Assembly: GCA_964619555.1 (NCBI GenBank)
Contig: CAZUDV010000011.1
Location: 70,862 to 134,861 of the forward strand
DNA length: 64,000 nt
From: JAGOPY01 sp964619555
GTDB lineage: Bacteria; Bacteroidota; Bacteroidia; Bacteroidales; JAGOPY01
Direction of reading: 5' to 3'
Shown here: in pieces, positions 25,536 through 34,822 of the stretch
Position numbering within the stretch: the stretch's first letter is position 1
Layout: each line of letters starts with the position of its first letter
The notes under the pieces: model-generated
Databases searched by the model: none
Told to the model about the DNA's origin: nothing
What the model saw: only the letters and a program-made list of their open reading frames with translations
Made by a program: the position numbers and the translations under genes

Positions 25536-26915
25536 CTACAGGTTCCTTGCCATTTTTTTAAAAACATTCCCCCTTTCCTCAAAGTTCTTGAAAATGTCGT
25601 AAGAAGCTGCCGCAGGTGAAAGCAGGCAAATCTTGCCTGGGCTTGTTATCTCAGGAATGATCCGGAAAGCTTCTTCCAGGTCTCCTACCAGATGAAACTG
25701 TTTCTCCGGTATGGGTCTTAGACGGAACAAATCGAGCATTCTCAGTCCCGCCTGGCCCAGAAGGATGAAGTTCTTTACCTTCGATCCACAGAGGAAATCG
25801 ACCAGTTGACCGTATTCAAGTCCTCTGTCATACCCGCCCAGGATAATAGTTTCAGTGTCCGGAAGGGATTTAACGGCGGCTATGGCTGCCTCCGGAATGG
25901 TAGCGATGGAATCGTTGAAGAATAGGATATCCCTGAACCTGCCAACGTATTCAAGCCTGTGTTCCAGCCCCCTGAAAGTTTTCAATCCATTCCTGATGTC
26001 AGCATCTCCCGTTCCGGCACTCTTCGCCGCAAGTACCGCAGCCATCATATTCATCCGGTTATGACTGCCCCGTAAGGCAAACTGCTCATCAAACCGGACC
26101 CATTCAACAGGGATGCCATTTTCATTATAAATTACAGTATCTCCTGAAAGGTAGCAGCCGTTATCTACCGGTATGCCGGCTGAAAATGACAGGAATTTCC
26201 TTTCCGGTCCCAGTCCCGTCAACCGGTGGGCTATTTCAGGGATGTCCCCGTTGTAGATGAATGTGTCACCGTCCTGTTGGCCTGACAGGATCTTCATCTT
26301 AGCATTATAATAGGATTCCAGCGAGGGATACCGGTCAAGGTGCTCCGGGAAAAGATTGAGCAGCACAGCGATATGCGGTGCCTGTAGTGTGTCTTCCAGC
26401 ATATGGGAGCTGAGCTCGTAAACGATCTTCGTCTCAGGGTTTATTTTTTCGATATGGTCGAAGGGAGGTGTGCCGATATTTCCCACCAGGATCGTGTCCT
26501 TACCGGCTTCTTTCAAAATATGATGGATCAGGCTGGAAGTGGTGCTCTTTCCTTTTGTCCCGGTAACCCCGATGATCTGCCTGTTAAAGGCTTTCAGCAT
26601 CAGCCCAGTCTGGCTGGTGATTTTTCCGTATATGGTGCCGTGCATTTCCTGAGGCAGCCCTACTCCCGGGCTTTTAATGACCAGCTCATAATGTTGTACG
26701 GCCTGAAGATAATCGCCGCCTGTATGGAATTCTACCTTTTCTCCGGGAAATCCGGCCATAAATAATTCCTCCACCCCGGGATCCCTGTCTGCAATCCCGA
26801 TAAGAAGCGGTTTGTAATTCCGCCGGATGAACCGAAAGGTCGAATGCCCTTCTTTTCCAAATCCAAGGATAAGAATTGATGAGATTCCCGACAATTCTTT
26901 ATGGAGCTCAGTCAT
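25536..26915 (-). CDS. MurD-family ligase, probably MurD2 (UDP-MurNAc-L-Ala:L-Glu ligase)
   Basis: The 459-residue Mur ligase has an N-terminal Rossmann-like domain (ISSILILGFGKEGHSTFRFI), the ATP loop GVTGTKGKSTTSSLIHH (residues ~113-129), the central ELSSHMLEDT with LFPEHLDRY, the HNRMNMMAA motif and a C-terminal domain (FNDSIATIPEAAIAAV, ILGGYDRGLEY). This fits MurD, which adds glutamate to UDP-MurNAc-L-alanine. It is not in a division/cell-wall cluster. Instead it overlaps by 8 bases the gene for a MurL-like epimerase. In Xanthomonas such a MurD2 adds L-Glu, which MurL then epimerises. The L-Glu specificity here is inferred from context. Confidence 0.85.
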   Translation of the reverse strand: MTELHKELSGISSILILGFGKEGHSTFRFIRRNYKPLLIGIADRDPGVEELFMAGFPGEKVEFHTGGDYLQAVQHYELVIKSPGVGLPQEMHGTIYGKITSQTGLMLKAFNRQIIGVTGTKGKSTTSSLIHHILKEAGKDTILVGNIGTPPFDHIEKINPETKIVYELSSHMLEDTLQAPHIAVLLNLFPEHLDRYPSLESYYNAKMKILSGQQDGDTFIYNGDIPEIAHRLTGLGPERKFLSFSAGIPVDNGCYLSGDTVIYNENGIPVEWVRFDEQFALRGSHNRMNMMAAVLAAKSAGTGDADIRNGLKTFRGLEHRLEYVGRFRDILFFNDSIATIPEAAIAAVKSLPDTETIILGGYDRGLEYGQLVDFLCGSKVKNFILLGQAGLRMLDLFRLRPIPEKQFHLVGDLEEAFRIIPEITSPGKICLLSPAAASYDIFKNFEERGNVFKKMARNL

Positions 26916-28293
26916 TTGAGATCAGGTGGAAGAGTTTCAGATATTTAGCAGGTACAAAATGGTCCGTGTGCTGTGGCACTTTCAGCCTGGGCAACGGGGC
27001 AGGTCTCAAGGATTTTCTTTTACCGGACGCATAATATTCCAGGAGAAAAGGGAGTGGTTGACCTTGGTATCTTTCAATTAATGACGTGAGTGCCAGGTTG
27101 ACCTCTTCGACAGTGCCGATGCACTCGAACGGCTTTGTTTCGGCATTACCGGTCAGTTCATCCAAAATACCCTGCAATTCAGGGTCGTCAAACAGATTCC
27201 TTCCGAATAATCGGATCAACCTGTCCGGGTCGATGTAGGGCGAAAGAATAATATACGTAAACAGGCATTTCGGGCATTTTCCGCACCAGGTGTCAGTTTT
27301 ACTGCCTGCGTTGCAACTTTTAAAATGCCCGAAGAAATGAGGCATCCGGCTGAAAAACCCGGCGATCTGCAGTTCTGTCAATGGCCGTAAAAGGCTGAAA
27401 TAATTGAAACCGGGACTGATAAACTGACGGCAGTAATTCCTGAAATCATACTCGAATTCAAAGGATTTGGAATACTGGTGATTGATGGTCGTTCCGGGAA
27501 TGGTTGGCTCACTGGCGCTGCTTTCATTGGACAGGATGATATCGGATCGCCCTGTCAGATAAGCTACCAGCAAGGAATAGAAAGCCAGGAGCGCCGAGAA
27601 CGGGGTATGGCCGTTCAGGTAACCCGCCCGGTTAAGCTCCAGCAGCAAAGGATCAATTTGCCGGTTTATAATAACTGTCTCATTATCAGAAGAACCCGCG
27701 GCCAGGATGACCTGCCGGGTAGCTTCCCTGGGATTGATCACCATGGGTACCCAGTCGATGGCTCCCTTTTGCATTAAACCTGCCGTAACAGCCGAATCTT
27801 TACCTCCGCCGACCGGAACTATGGGCTTTTCCGGCAATTCTGCTGAAAAAGCAGGGTAATCCGCTGTGCCGGCAGGTACTAGGTCCATGAAAGTGTTTTC
27901 ATCCGCCGGTATGGAGTTCGTGTAGAAGAACTCTCCGAGGCCGTTGAAATACAGTTTTTTCCAGAACGATACCTGCGAAGCTGTCAAATCGGCGGATTTT
28001 ATGCGGACAAGTGGAGGACAGGCGGCTTTCCAGTAACTGATAAGCTCCATCATCCCGATGTGGAATACCAGGTTGTCGAGATCGGAAGCAGACAGCTCAT
28101 TATATTTCCTGAACAATCTGTCGTTCCATGAAATCCTTGCATGCGGGCGGAATTGGATTTCATCCGACAGCCTGAAATGAAAATCCAGATCGAACGATCT
28201 CCCGTCATATTTATAATTAAAGGACTCATAGCAAAACAAAGGATGTATTTTCCTCAATTCTTCGAATCCGGAAAAGTTGTTCATCCTTTGCAT
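26908..28293 (-). CDS. murL: MurL-like UDP-MurNAc-L-Ala-L-Glu epimerase (PP-loop protein)
   Basis: The protein is about 461 residues from MQRMNNFSGFEEL. A longer form from 28329 would start on top of a -7 box (28327-28334), and MNNFSGF at 28284 is also possible. A PP-loop-type ATP site VPVGGGKDSA lies in the middle, followed by SNESSASEPT and a Cys cluster WCGKCPKC with an earlier SCNAG that could bind metal. This plan, together with the overlap with a MurD-like ligase, fits MurL, the ATP-dependent enzyme that converts the L-Glu of UDP-MurNAc-dipeptide to D-Glu. The family call is from recalled architecture and context, not alignment. Confidence 0.68.
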   Translation of the reverse strand: MQRMNNFSGFEELRKIHPLFCYESFNYKYDGRSFDLDFHFRLSDEIQFRPHARISWNDRLFRKYNELSASDLDNLVFHIGMMELISYWKAACPPLVRIKSADLTASQVSFWKKLYFNGLGEFFYTNSIPADENTFMDLVPAGTADYPAFSAELPEKPIVPVGGGKDSAVTAGLMQKGAIDWVPMVINPREATRQVILAAGSSDNETVIINRQIDPLLLELNRAGYLNGHTPFSALLAFYSLLVAYLTGRSDIILSNESSASEPTIPGTTINHQYSKSFEFEYDFRNYCRQFISPGFNYFSLLRPLTELQIAGFFSRMPHFFGHFKSCNAGSKTDTWCGKCPKCLFTYIILSPYIDPDRLIRLFGRNLFDDPELQGILDELTGNAETKPFECIGTVEEVNLALTSLIERYQGQPLPFLLEYYASGKRKSLRPAPLPRLKVPQHTDHFVPAKYLKLFHLISND

Positions 28294-28326
28294 TAACTGT
28301 GGTATTATTTTTGTATTTTTAAAATT

Positions 28327-28334
28327 CAAAAGTA
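28327..28334 (-). promoter_or_regulatory. -7 box of the murL-murD operon
   Basis: The minus strand reads TACTTTTG (TAnnTTTG). It argues for translation starting at 28293 or 28284 rather than 28329. Confidence 0.45.
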
Positions 28335-28367
28335 ATCATTTCGGGTCTTCCCGGGAATACTGCAAAG

Positions 28368-28958
28368 ATGAAAGATTTGTATGACCTTTTAAAGATCAGG
28401 ACCAACAACGTGAAGCCGGCTCGTGGAAAGATCCTCATTTCGGAGCCTTTCCTGTGGGACTATTTTTTTAAAAGGTCAGTGGTGTTACTGGCTGAGCACA
28501 ATGAAGAAGGGACCTTCGGGGTGATCATCAATAAACCCATTAAAGCCAGCTTCAATGAAGTGGTAAAGGACTTTCCCCAGTTTCAAAGCAAGGTTTACCT
28601 TGGTGGCCCGGTTCAGAGTGACAGCCTGTTCTTCATCCATACCATGGGCGAGCAGATAGATAACAGTGTTGAAATCATTCCTGGAATATACTGGGGAGGG
28701 GACATTGAGAGGGTGCGTGAAATGATAGAACTGGACATTATCCAGCCTCCGCAGATCCGGTTTTTTATCGGTTATTCCGGATGGGCACCGAAGCAGCTGG
28801 ACGATGAATTGCTCCGGAATTCCTGGCTGGTTTCGCACATTTCCGCACACGACCTGCTGACCGGCAATCCAAAAATGCTCTGGAGCCGTTCCTTAAGGCG
28901 CCTTGGTAAGGAATATGCCCACTGGAACAATTTTCCCGATGATCCTTCTTTAAACTGA
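28368..28958 (+). CDS. YqgE/AlgH family protein
   Basis: The 196-residue protein carries the DUF179 signatures: ARGKILISEPFLWDYFFKRS, VVLLAEHNEEGTFGVIINKP, VYLGGPVQSDSLFFIHT, IYWGGDIERV and FFIGYSGWAPKQLDDE. The family is widespread; in pseudomonads AlgH is linked to alginate regulation, but the biochemical role is not settled. It is cytosolic. A methyltransferase gene starts 8 bases downstream, so the two are probably cotranscribed. Confidence 0.92.
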   Translation: MKDLYDLLKIRTNNVKPARGKILISEPFLWDYFFKRSVVLLAEHNEEGTFGVIINKPIKASFNEVVKDFPQFQSKVYLGGPVQSDSLFFIHTMGEQIDNSVEIIPGIYWGGDIERVREMIELDIIQPPQIRFFIGYSGWAPKQLDDELLRNSWLVSHISAHDLLTGNPKMLWSRSLRRLGKEYAHWNNFPDDPSLN

Positions 28959-28966
28959 CAGATAGT

Positions 28967-29560
28967 ATGCAGGAGATGTGGAACCAGCGCTTTGCCGCTG
29001 AAGAATACTATTATGGACGTCACCCTAATCCTTATTTCCAGCAGAAGATCGATGGACTGGAACCCGGAAGACTCCTGATGCCAGCGGAAGGCGAGGGCAG
29101 GAATGCGGTGTATGCCGCTGGTTTGGGATGGGATGTCACCGCTGTCGATTTCAGTGAGGAAGGACGGAAGAAAGCACTGAAATTAGCGGAGGAAAACAAT
29201 GTCACGATTCAGTACAGGGTTGAGGATGTCGTTCAGGCCCGTTTTATTCCCGATCATTTCGACGTCATCGGATTGATCTATTTCCATTTGTACCCGGAAA
29301 TCCGTGGATCTGTGCATAAAAAGCTTGCCAGGAGCCTGAAACCAGGCGGATTGATCATACTGGAGGCATTTAATAAAAAGCAGTTAAGAAATGAAAGTGG
29401 CGGTCCGAAAAAGGAGGAAATGCTTTACGATATAAAGATGATATCGAATGATTTTTCGGAGTTCCAAATCCTTGAACTGGCTGAATATCATTTACTTCTT
29501 GAGGCTGGTGACGGCCACAAAGGACATGCGGACGTTATCCGCTTTTTCGGAAGGAAATAA
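28967..29560 (+). CDS. Class I SAM-dependent methyltransferase
   Basis: This 197-residue methyltransferase has motif I LLMPAEGEGRNAVYAAGLGW, the acidic strand-2 end VTAVDFSE, a post-I segment IQYRVEDVVQARF and motif IV FDVIGLIYFHLYPE. The start, MWNQRFAAEEYYYGRHPNPY, is typical of the TehB/thiopurine-methyltransferase-like group found in many Bacteroidota. The substrate is not known. It lies 8 bases after the YqgE gene. Confidence 0.85.
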   Translation: MQEMWNQRFAAEEYYYGRHPNPYFQQKIDGLEPGRLLMPAEGEGRNAVYAAGLGWDVTAVDFSEEGRKKALKLAEENNVTIQYRVEDVVQARFIPDHFDVIGLIYFHLYPEIRGSVHKKLARSLKPGGLIILEAFNKKQLRNESGGPKKEEMLYDIKMISNDFSEFQILELAEYHLLLEAGDGHKGHADVIRFFGRK

Positions 29561-29591
29561 AAATAAGGTAATTTTACCAAAACTCCAGATT

Positions 29592-30887
29592 TTGAAAACC
29601 GGAAGCATTAGATTCATCCTCAGTATTTTATTGATTCCTGCTTGCCTTGGGGCTTCAGCCCAGCTGATGCAGTTTCAGCAGGCCAAGAAGCATTTTATGG
29701 ACGGCCAGTACCACAAAGCCCTGGAGTATTTCAACCAAACCATCAGCCAGGAGCGGTCAGGAAATACAGAATTACTGACAGAAGCATATTATCTCAGGGG
29801 ACTGACCTACATCCGGTTACATGGCGAAGCATTTATGGGCGATGATACGGGGGAACAGAAGCGGTTTGAAGACGCACTGCTGTCAGCTTACAGGGATTTC
29901 AAATCGAGTCTGGGGTATGATAATGGTTCCTATTGGAAAAAGATTGACCTGGAAATCAAAAACCTTCACCATGCCCTTTTGCAGGAAGGATTGAAATCGC
30001 TGAACGAATACAATGACCTGGTTTACAACGGAAAACCCGATCCTTCCAGGTTGAAAAGAGCTGAAGATTACCTGCTGGCCACGCATGAAATCCGTGACAG
30101 TTACCTGGTAAATGATCTACTGGGGCAGGTTTGCCTGGATAAAGGTATGAAATCCGAAGCCAGATCTTATTTCCTGAAAGCCTCGCAATTGTATAACGAA
30201 AAACTGCCTGACGAGCCAGATTTTTTAATGGCTTATGTGTATTACAGGCTGGCGGCGATCGATAAGCCCGATAGCATCCGGATTGCCATGCAAAACGTGG
30301 AAAGGGGAATAAGGCTTGTGCAAAGTGAATATGACCGGTTCCGGTTCATGAAGGATAAGCTGAGCGAAACCAGGGTGACTGAAATGGAAAGCCAATACGA
30401 ACTGGCCATGCATGATCTGAACAGCATAAAGCTCGACCTGTATTTGAGCGACCAGGATCTTTACATCGAAGCATTGCATGTTTTTGAAGAACAGTTGCTT
30501 GCAGATCCGGACAATACCGACTTACTGGCAGGATATGCCTCCCTGCTGGAAAGGTCGGACCGCGCAAAAGCCATTGAGACTTATGAGAAAATTTTGAGCA
30601 TGGATCCTGGCCATCCGCTGGCATTGTTCAATACCGGCGCCCTGTATTACAGCAAAGGCAAAGAACTGTTTGATCTGGCACAGGATGAAAAAGACTCCCG
30701 GCAGTTCCAGATCCTGGCCGATGAAGCCATTGCAGACTTTGAACAAGCCAGGCCCTATTTTGAGAAAGCCCTGGAAGCCGATCCTGAATCGCTGGAAGCA
30801 GTCCTTGCCCTGAAAACCATCGCCTTCATTCTTGATGACAAGGAAGCCTACTTGAAATATCAGAACCTGGAAAAAACTCTGCAGTAA
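29592..30887 (+). CDS. Exported TPR-repeat protein
   Basis: I begin this 431-residue protein at a TTG codon that gives a proper signal peptide (basic start, then FILSILLIPACLGASAQ). Starts further upstream overlap the methyltransferase gene in another frame and lack a signal. The mature part is helical with tetratricopeptide repeats: FQQAKKHFMDGQYHKALEYF near the start, YLLATHEIRDSYLVNDLLGQ, and LLAGYASLLERSDRAKAIET/YEKILSMDPGHPLALFNTGA near the end. It is probably periplasmic or on the inner face of the outer membrane, acting as a scaffold. Partner unknown. Confidence 0.75.
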   Translation: MKTGSIRFILSILLIPACLGASAQLMQFQQAKKHFMDGQYHKALEYFNQTISQERSGNTELLTEAYYLRGLTYIRLHGEAFMGDDTGEQKRFEDALLSAYRDFKSSLGYDNGSYWKKIDLEIKNLHHALLQEGLKSLNEYNDLVYNGKPDPSRLKRAEDYLLATHEIRDSYLVNDLLGQVCLDKGMKSEARSYFLKASQLYNEKLPDEPDFLMAYVYYRLAAIDKPDSIRIAMQNVERGIRLVQSEYDRFRFMKDKLSETRVTEMESQYELAMHDLNSIKLDLYLSDQDLYIEALHVFEEQLLADPDNTDLLAGYASLLERSDRAKAIETYEKILSMDPGHPLALFNTGALYYSKGKELFDLAQDEKDSRQFQILADEAIADFEQARPYFEKALEADPESLEAVLALKTIAFILDDKEAYLKYQNLEKTLQ

Positions 30888-31014
30888 TAAAGGTGCGGAC
30901 TACGCACCCGGTTTTGTTAAATATCTGTTAAATAGTATATTAGCTGTTGACTTGGAGCTAATTTGAATGTACTTTCATCGGTTATTTTTCATTAACAATC
31001 ATAAAATCAAACCT

Positions 31015-32118
31015 ATGAAAAGCACATTAACAGCTGTTAAATTAATTTGGGCGATCACGATACTGGCCTTGGCCGTCGTTCCCAATTCCGGCATTTTCAG
31101 CCAGGATTCAGCCATTCCGTCGCAAATCCAGGTATCGGCCACAGGTACCGGAAAGACTACCGGGCATATTATGGATGTGACCTTTGTGAATCCAACAGGT
31201 CAAAAGGTCAAAGTTGATGTCGGAGCCTGCTATATTCCTTCGTCAGGTCAATACCAGCCGTACATCATACCCCGGCTGGCCAGCATCACCGTACCTGCCA
31301 ACGGTCAGCTGACTGTTCCGGTCAACGGTTATTGTGCCGATATTCACAAGCCACCGGTGCCCATGGGGGAGAGTATTGTACCGGTAGAAAAGTGGGTCAT
31401 GCCGGAACCCCTGGCGCAAAACTGGAAGCCCCTGGCAGCCAACGGATGGACCCCATCGGGAGGTGGCATGGCAACTATTCCGGGGACGGATGTTCCGCTC
31501 GGTTACCGCATCGATATCAATCAGCATCCTGAAGAGGTGGCTCCCGTGATGCTGGAAGCTATCAACAGGATTTCCAAAACATTTGGGGAGCTCCAGGGGT
31601 CAGGCAAGATCTCCACGCCTTTCAGCGGGAATGCTGAAAAGGAGAGAGAATCCGTTATCCAGCAGACATTCTGGATCTATACCAGCGAACTCACCGGCCA
31701 GCCTTATAAGGTGCAGGATTTCGCCACCAATACGGCAGAACAGTATGAAGCAACGTCAGGGAAGAAACTGAAAGACTTAACCCCGCCTGAACAGGACCAG
31801 ATGGTGAGCGGCATTGCCGATTTCTGGGGTACCTTCCAGGCTGTCGGGGCCCAGGCGAAAGTGCTGGAATCCGGGACAAAACCGCCTGAGGACGTGCAAT
31901 TCGGGTTCTGGACCGACATCAAGGACTGGTTGTTTGCCCCCGATTACTCCAAGGTTAAAAAGGCTGATGATTTCGATAATTTCCGCAGGACCAAATACGA
32001 CAAATATGAGGAAGAACGGGCAATCAACAAGAAATCCCATGAGGATGCCTGCAAAGCCATCGGTATCGATTCAGACAGTGATTTTGCGGATGCCTGCAAA
32101 CGGGTTTACGGGAAATGA
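31015..32118 (+). CDS. Exported hypothetical protein paired with barrel protein
   Basis: The 367-residue product starts at MKSTLTAVKLIWAITILALA with a signal peptide ending GIFSQ. An Ig-like beta region (VSATGTGKTTGHIMDVTFVN, ASITVPANGQLTVPVNGYCA) is followed by Pro-rich linker and a helical, charged C-terminal third (WTDIKDWLFAPDYSKVKKAD). The beta part resembles proteins in which small residues define extended strands of envelope proteins. No family is recognised. Its stop overlaps the start of the next gene by the ATGA quadruplet, so a two-gene translationally coupled unit with an outer-membrane barrel protein is likely. Confidence 0.65.
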   Translation: MKSTLTAVKLIWAITILALAVVPNSGIFSQDSAIPSQIQVSATGTGKTTGHIMDVTFVNPTGQKVKVDVGACYIPSSGQYQPYIIPRLASITVPANGQLTVPVNGYCADIHKPPVPMGESIVPVEKWVMPEPLAQNWKPLAANGWTPSGGGMATIPGTDVPLGYRIDINQHPEEVAPVMLEAINRISKTFGELQGSGKISTPFSGNAEKERESVIQQTFWIYTSELTGQPYKVQDFATNTAEQYEATSGKKLKDLTPPEQDQMVSGIADFWGTFQAVGAQAKVLESGTKPPEDVQFGFWTDIKDWLFAPDYSKVKKADDFDNFRRTKYDKYEEERAINKKSHEDACKAIGIDSDSDFADACKRVYGK

Positions 32119-32987
32119 GGTTCCACTGTTCAGTTAATCATGGAGTAATTCTGATCCTGCTTTTGATTTTGTTCATTCCGCCTGCCAGGGGACAAAATGA
32201 GGTTACCGGTGATCTTCGCCGTCTTGATAAATTGACTGGAATTGAATACAAGGTTGTCGGGCAGCACGAATTTCGGGCCCCGTATCTTTTTGTTGGTTTG
32301 CAGGGCGGATTTTTCGATCCTTTGCAGCCGGGCACCGCAATTTTTGGCGAAGGAATGCCTGACAGCATCCAGTCCAGGATCTACGAGGATCCCCGGTTAT
32401 TTGATATGTTGATGGAAAAACTGGGAGGAGAATTTATGATCGGTGATATGGAAGGAAAGAAAGAACTGTCCGGAACCAGGATTACGCCTGATTTTCAGTA
32501 CGGTGTTGACCTGGGCCGTTTCCTGGTGAAAGGGCTTTCTGCTAACCTGGGCTTTGACCGAAGCAGGCATAATCTGTCAGGTGAGTTTAAGGTAACCGTA
32601 TTTCCTGAGGGGCAATCGTTTCCTGACAGTGCAAAAGGCAAAATCTCGTCGGATATAACCTTTCAGTCCCTGAATGTTGGATTCAGCTATTTTTTTACCC
32701 GGTACAACATCTGGCCATTTTTAAGTGCCGGATTTACCTGGCAGTGGTATAAATTGGAACCATTCACCGTTAAAATGGCCGGGGAATCTTTTCAAATGGA
32801 AGAGTCGGGTGCTACGGAGAGCCATCCCGGAGTTTTATTGAATGCCGGCGCCTGCTGGAATATTACCGATCATTGGAGTGTTCACGCAGGTGCGAATTAC
32901 CGGTTTATTTTTGCAGCAGAAACCGACTATATCGGAACGGGTTATTCTGTTTTTGCCGGCCTGATATTCAAATGGAAGTGGTTTTAG
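32115..32987 (+). CDS. Putative outer-membrane beta-barrel protein
   Basis: The 290-residue protein has a signal peptide (about residues 1-27, ending PARGQ). The mature part shows amphipathic strands and aromatic girdles (LGRFLVKGLSANLGFDRS, LNVGFSYFFTRYNIWPFLSA, WSVHAGANYRFIFAAETDYI) and ends GLIFKWKWF with a terminal Phe, the usual outer-membrane targeting end. It overlaps by 4 bases the upstream exported protein. A role as the membrane partner of that protein is inferred. Confidence 0.72.
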   Translation: MRFHCSVNHGVILILLLILFIPPARGQNEVTGDLRRLDKLTGIEYKVVGQHEFRAPYLFVGLQGGFFDPLQPGTAIFGEGMPDSIQSRIYEDPRLFDMLMEKLGGEFMIGDMEGKKELSGTRITPDFQYGVDLGRFLVKGLSANLGFDRSRHNLSGEFKVTVFPEGQSFPDSAKGKISSDITFQSLNVGFSYFFTRYNIWPFLSAGFTWQWYKLEPFTVKMAGESFQMEESGATESHPGVLLNAGACWNITDHWSVHAGANYRFIFAAETDYIGTGYSVFAGLIFKWKWF

Positions 32988-33009
32988 CTCGTTCAAATGC
33001 AATAAGCTA

Positions 33010-33017
33010 TATATTTG
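33010..33017 (+). promoter_or_regulatory. -7 box of the T9SS beta-propeller gene
   Basis: TATATTTG matches TAnnTTTG, 16 bases before the ATG at 33034. A second match (TATTTTTG-like, 33022-33029) is too close to the ATG to be the working one. Confidence 0.45.
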
Positions 33018-33033
33018 TGCTTATTTTTGATGC

Positions 33034-34656
33034 ATGAAAAATATCCTCCCGGTACTGGTTTTATCCTTCATAGCCCATATGGGCCTTACCCAGTCAGCAT
33101 CCTTTGAATGGGCCATGCAGTGTGGAAATCCACCGAATACTTCGGATACAAAGACCAATCTTTGCACCGGGGAAGATGGCGCTTTTTACCTGGCCGGGGA
33201 ATTCACCGATACGGCACATTTCGGAGACGAGACGCTCGTTTCAGAAGGGGGTACCGATATCAGCCTGGTCAAACACAGTTCCCAGGGAGAAGTGGAATGG
33301 GCCATTCAGATTGGAGCGGCTGATTATGACTATGTTCAGCGGATCCTGACAACCTCCGACGGTATTATCGTGGCCGGCTTTTTCTACGGCTCTACGATCA
33401 TCGGGAATGATTCATACACTTCTTATGGCAGCCAGGATATCTTCCTGGCCAAATTCGATGAAGAAGGGAATTTTATATGGTCTGAAAGATTCGGAGGATT
33501 GATGGCCGACTACATTGCTTCAGCAGATGTGGATGAGGATGGCAATATCCTGGCCGGGGGTTACTTTTACGGCGAAATGACGTTAGGGGACACTTCACTG
33601 AATGCCTCAGCCAGTTCTGATGTATACCTGTCCAAATTTTCGCCCGATGGGGAATTGATCTGGGCACTGGCGGCGGGAGGATCATCCTCGGACCAGTTGA
33701 AGGCCATCAGTTGCGATCCGGATGGCCATACCCTGGCTACCATTTCGTTCTACTATGATTTCTCCATCGGTGACACGACAGTATCCACCACCGATCCGGT
33801 AGGAGCGGGAGTTATAAAAGTCACGCCCGAAGGAATTCCCGGAATGGTTTTTCAGCTGACCGGAACCTACCTGACACCTGATAATTTTATCCGTGCCGAT
33901 CATGAAGGGAACTTTTACCTGGCTGGAAACTTCAGTGATCAGATCTTCTTTGGGAATACGGTGTTTAATGCAGGAGAGTTCAACCAGGACCTGTATATTG
34001 CCCGTTTTTCCGCCGATGGGGCCTTTCTCTGGGCGGACCATGCCACCAGCTTTTCGAGCGACCAGGTTACGGGAATCGATATCGATCCTTACAATAATTT
34101 ATATCTCACAGGCCATTACCTGGATTCCATAAGATTCGGGCAGTTGGTCCTGCCATACAGGCTGTGTTGCGGCTCACGCGAGATCTTCATCATTAATTAT
34201 TCGACCGATGGAAAAGTGAACTGGGGGAAACAGATCACCGGCCCGAGGGCCAGTGTGCAGTCCATTGCAGCAGGCGATGAAGGGAAACTATTGGTTTCCG
34301 GTATTTTCACCGATACCCTTGCTTTCGATGCCATTGATCTGGGGTATTTTGCCGGTTACAGGACTTACGTCACGCGGCTGGAGTCAGACGTACAGACCCA
34401 TATTGTCCCTCATGAATCGGGGCAGCTTTCCATCCGGATCTTCCCGGTACCCTCCCATGATAAATTATACCTCCATATCTCTTCTGAAAACGATTACAAT
34501 TACAGGATACTCAGCACAAACGGACAGACGGTTCTTTCCGGTAAGGTCGCTTCGACCGGTATCATCGATACTTCAAGTCTCAGGACCGGCCTGTATTTCC
34601 TTCAGGTGGAGGTTGAAGCCGGTGTGTTCCAGGTTGTTAAATTCATCAAACATTAA
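33034..34656 (+). CDS. T9SS-exported repeat (beta-propeller-like) protein
   Basis: The 540-residue protein starts with a signal peptide (ending MGLTQ). It has at least six repeats of about 55 residues of the SBBP/beta-propeller kind, each with a pattern like GNDSYTSYGSQDIFLAKFDE then GNFIWSERFGG. The last ~80 residues (SIRIFPVPSHDKLYLHIS, TGLYFLQVEVEAG, VVKFIKH) are a type A T9SS C-terminal sorting domain, so it should be secreted or surface-attached through the outer membrane. Ligand unknown. Confidence 0.85.
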   Translation: MKNILPVLVLSFIAHMGLTQSASFEWAMQCGNPPNTSDTKTNLCTGEDGAFYLAGEFTDTAHFGDETLVSEGGTDISLVKHSSQGEVEWAIQIGAADYDYVQRILTTSDGIIVAGFFYGSTIIGNDSYTSYGSQDIFLAKFDEEGNFIWSERFGGLMADYIASADVDEDGNILAGGYFYGEMTLGDTSLNASASSDVYLSKFSPDGELIWALAAGGSSSDQLKAISCDPDGHTLATISFYYDFSIGDTTVSTTDPVGAGVIKVTPEGIPGMVFQLTGTYLTPDNFIRADHEGNFYLAGNFSDQIFFGNTVFNAGEFNQDLYIARFSADGAFLWADHATSFSSDQVTGIDIDPYNNLYLTGHYLDSIRFGQLVLPYRLCCGSREIFIINYSTDGKVNWGKQITGPRASVQSIAAGDEGKLLVSGIFTDTLAFDAIDLGYFAGYRTYVTRLESDVQTHIVPHESGQLSIRIFPVPSHDKLYLHISSENDYNYRILSTNGQTVLSGKVASTGIIDTSSLRTGLYFLQVEVEAGVFQVVKFIKH

Positions 34657-34768
34657 GTTTTTTATTAAGCCCTTGATCCACAGATCAGGTATGGTGCCTG
34701 TCTGGTCGTAAACAAAATCCTCCCTTTACCGTTTATCAATCCGGAGCAACCGATGGTATACCCGGTAC

Positions 34769-34797
34769 TTGAACTTATAAACCAATTATTAATTTTG
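34769..34797 (+). promoter_or_regulatory. Promoter of the S9 peptidase gene
   Basis: TTG (34769-34771) and TAATTTTG (34790-34797) are separated by 18 bases, a good Bacteroidota -33/-7 pair, 25 bases before the ATG at 34823. Confidence 0.6.
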
Positions 34798-34822
34798 CGG
34801 CACAAATTCAAATATCATTATC

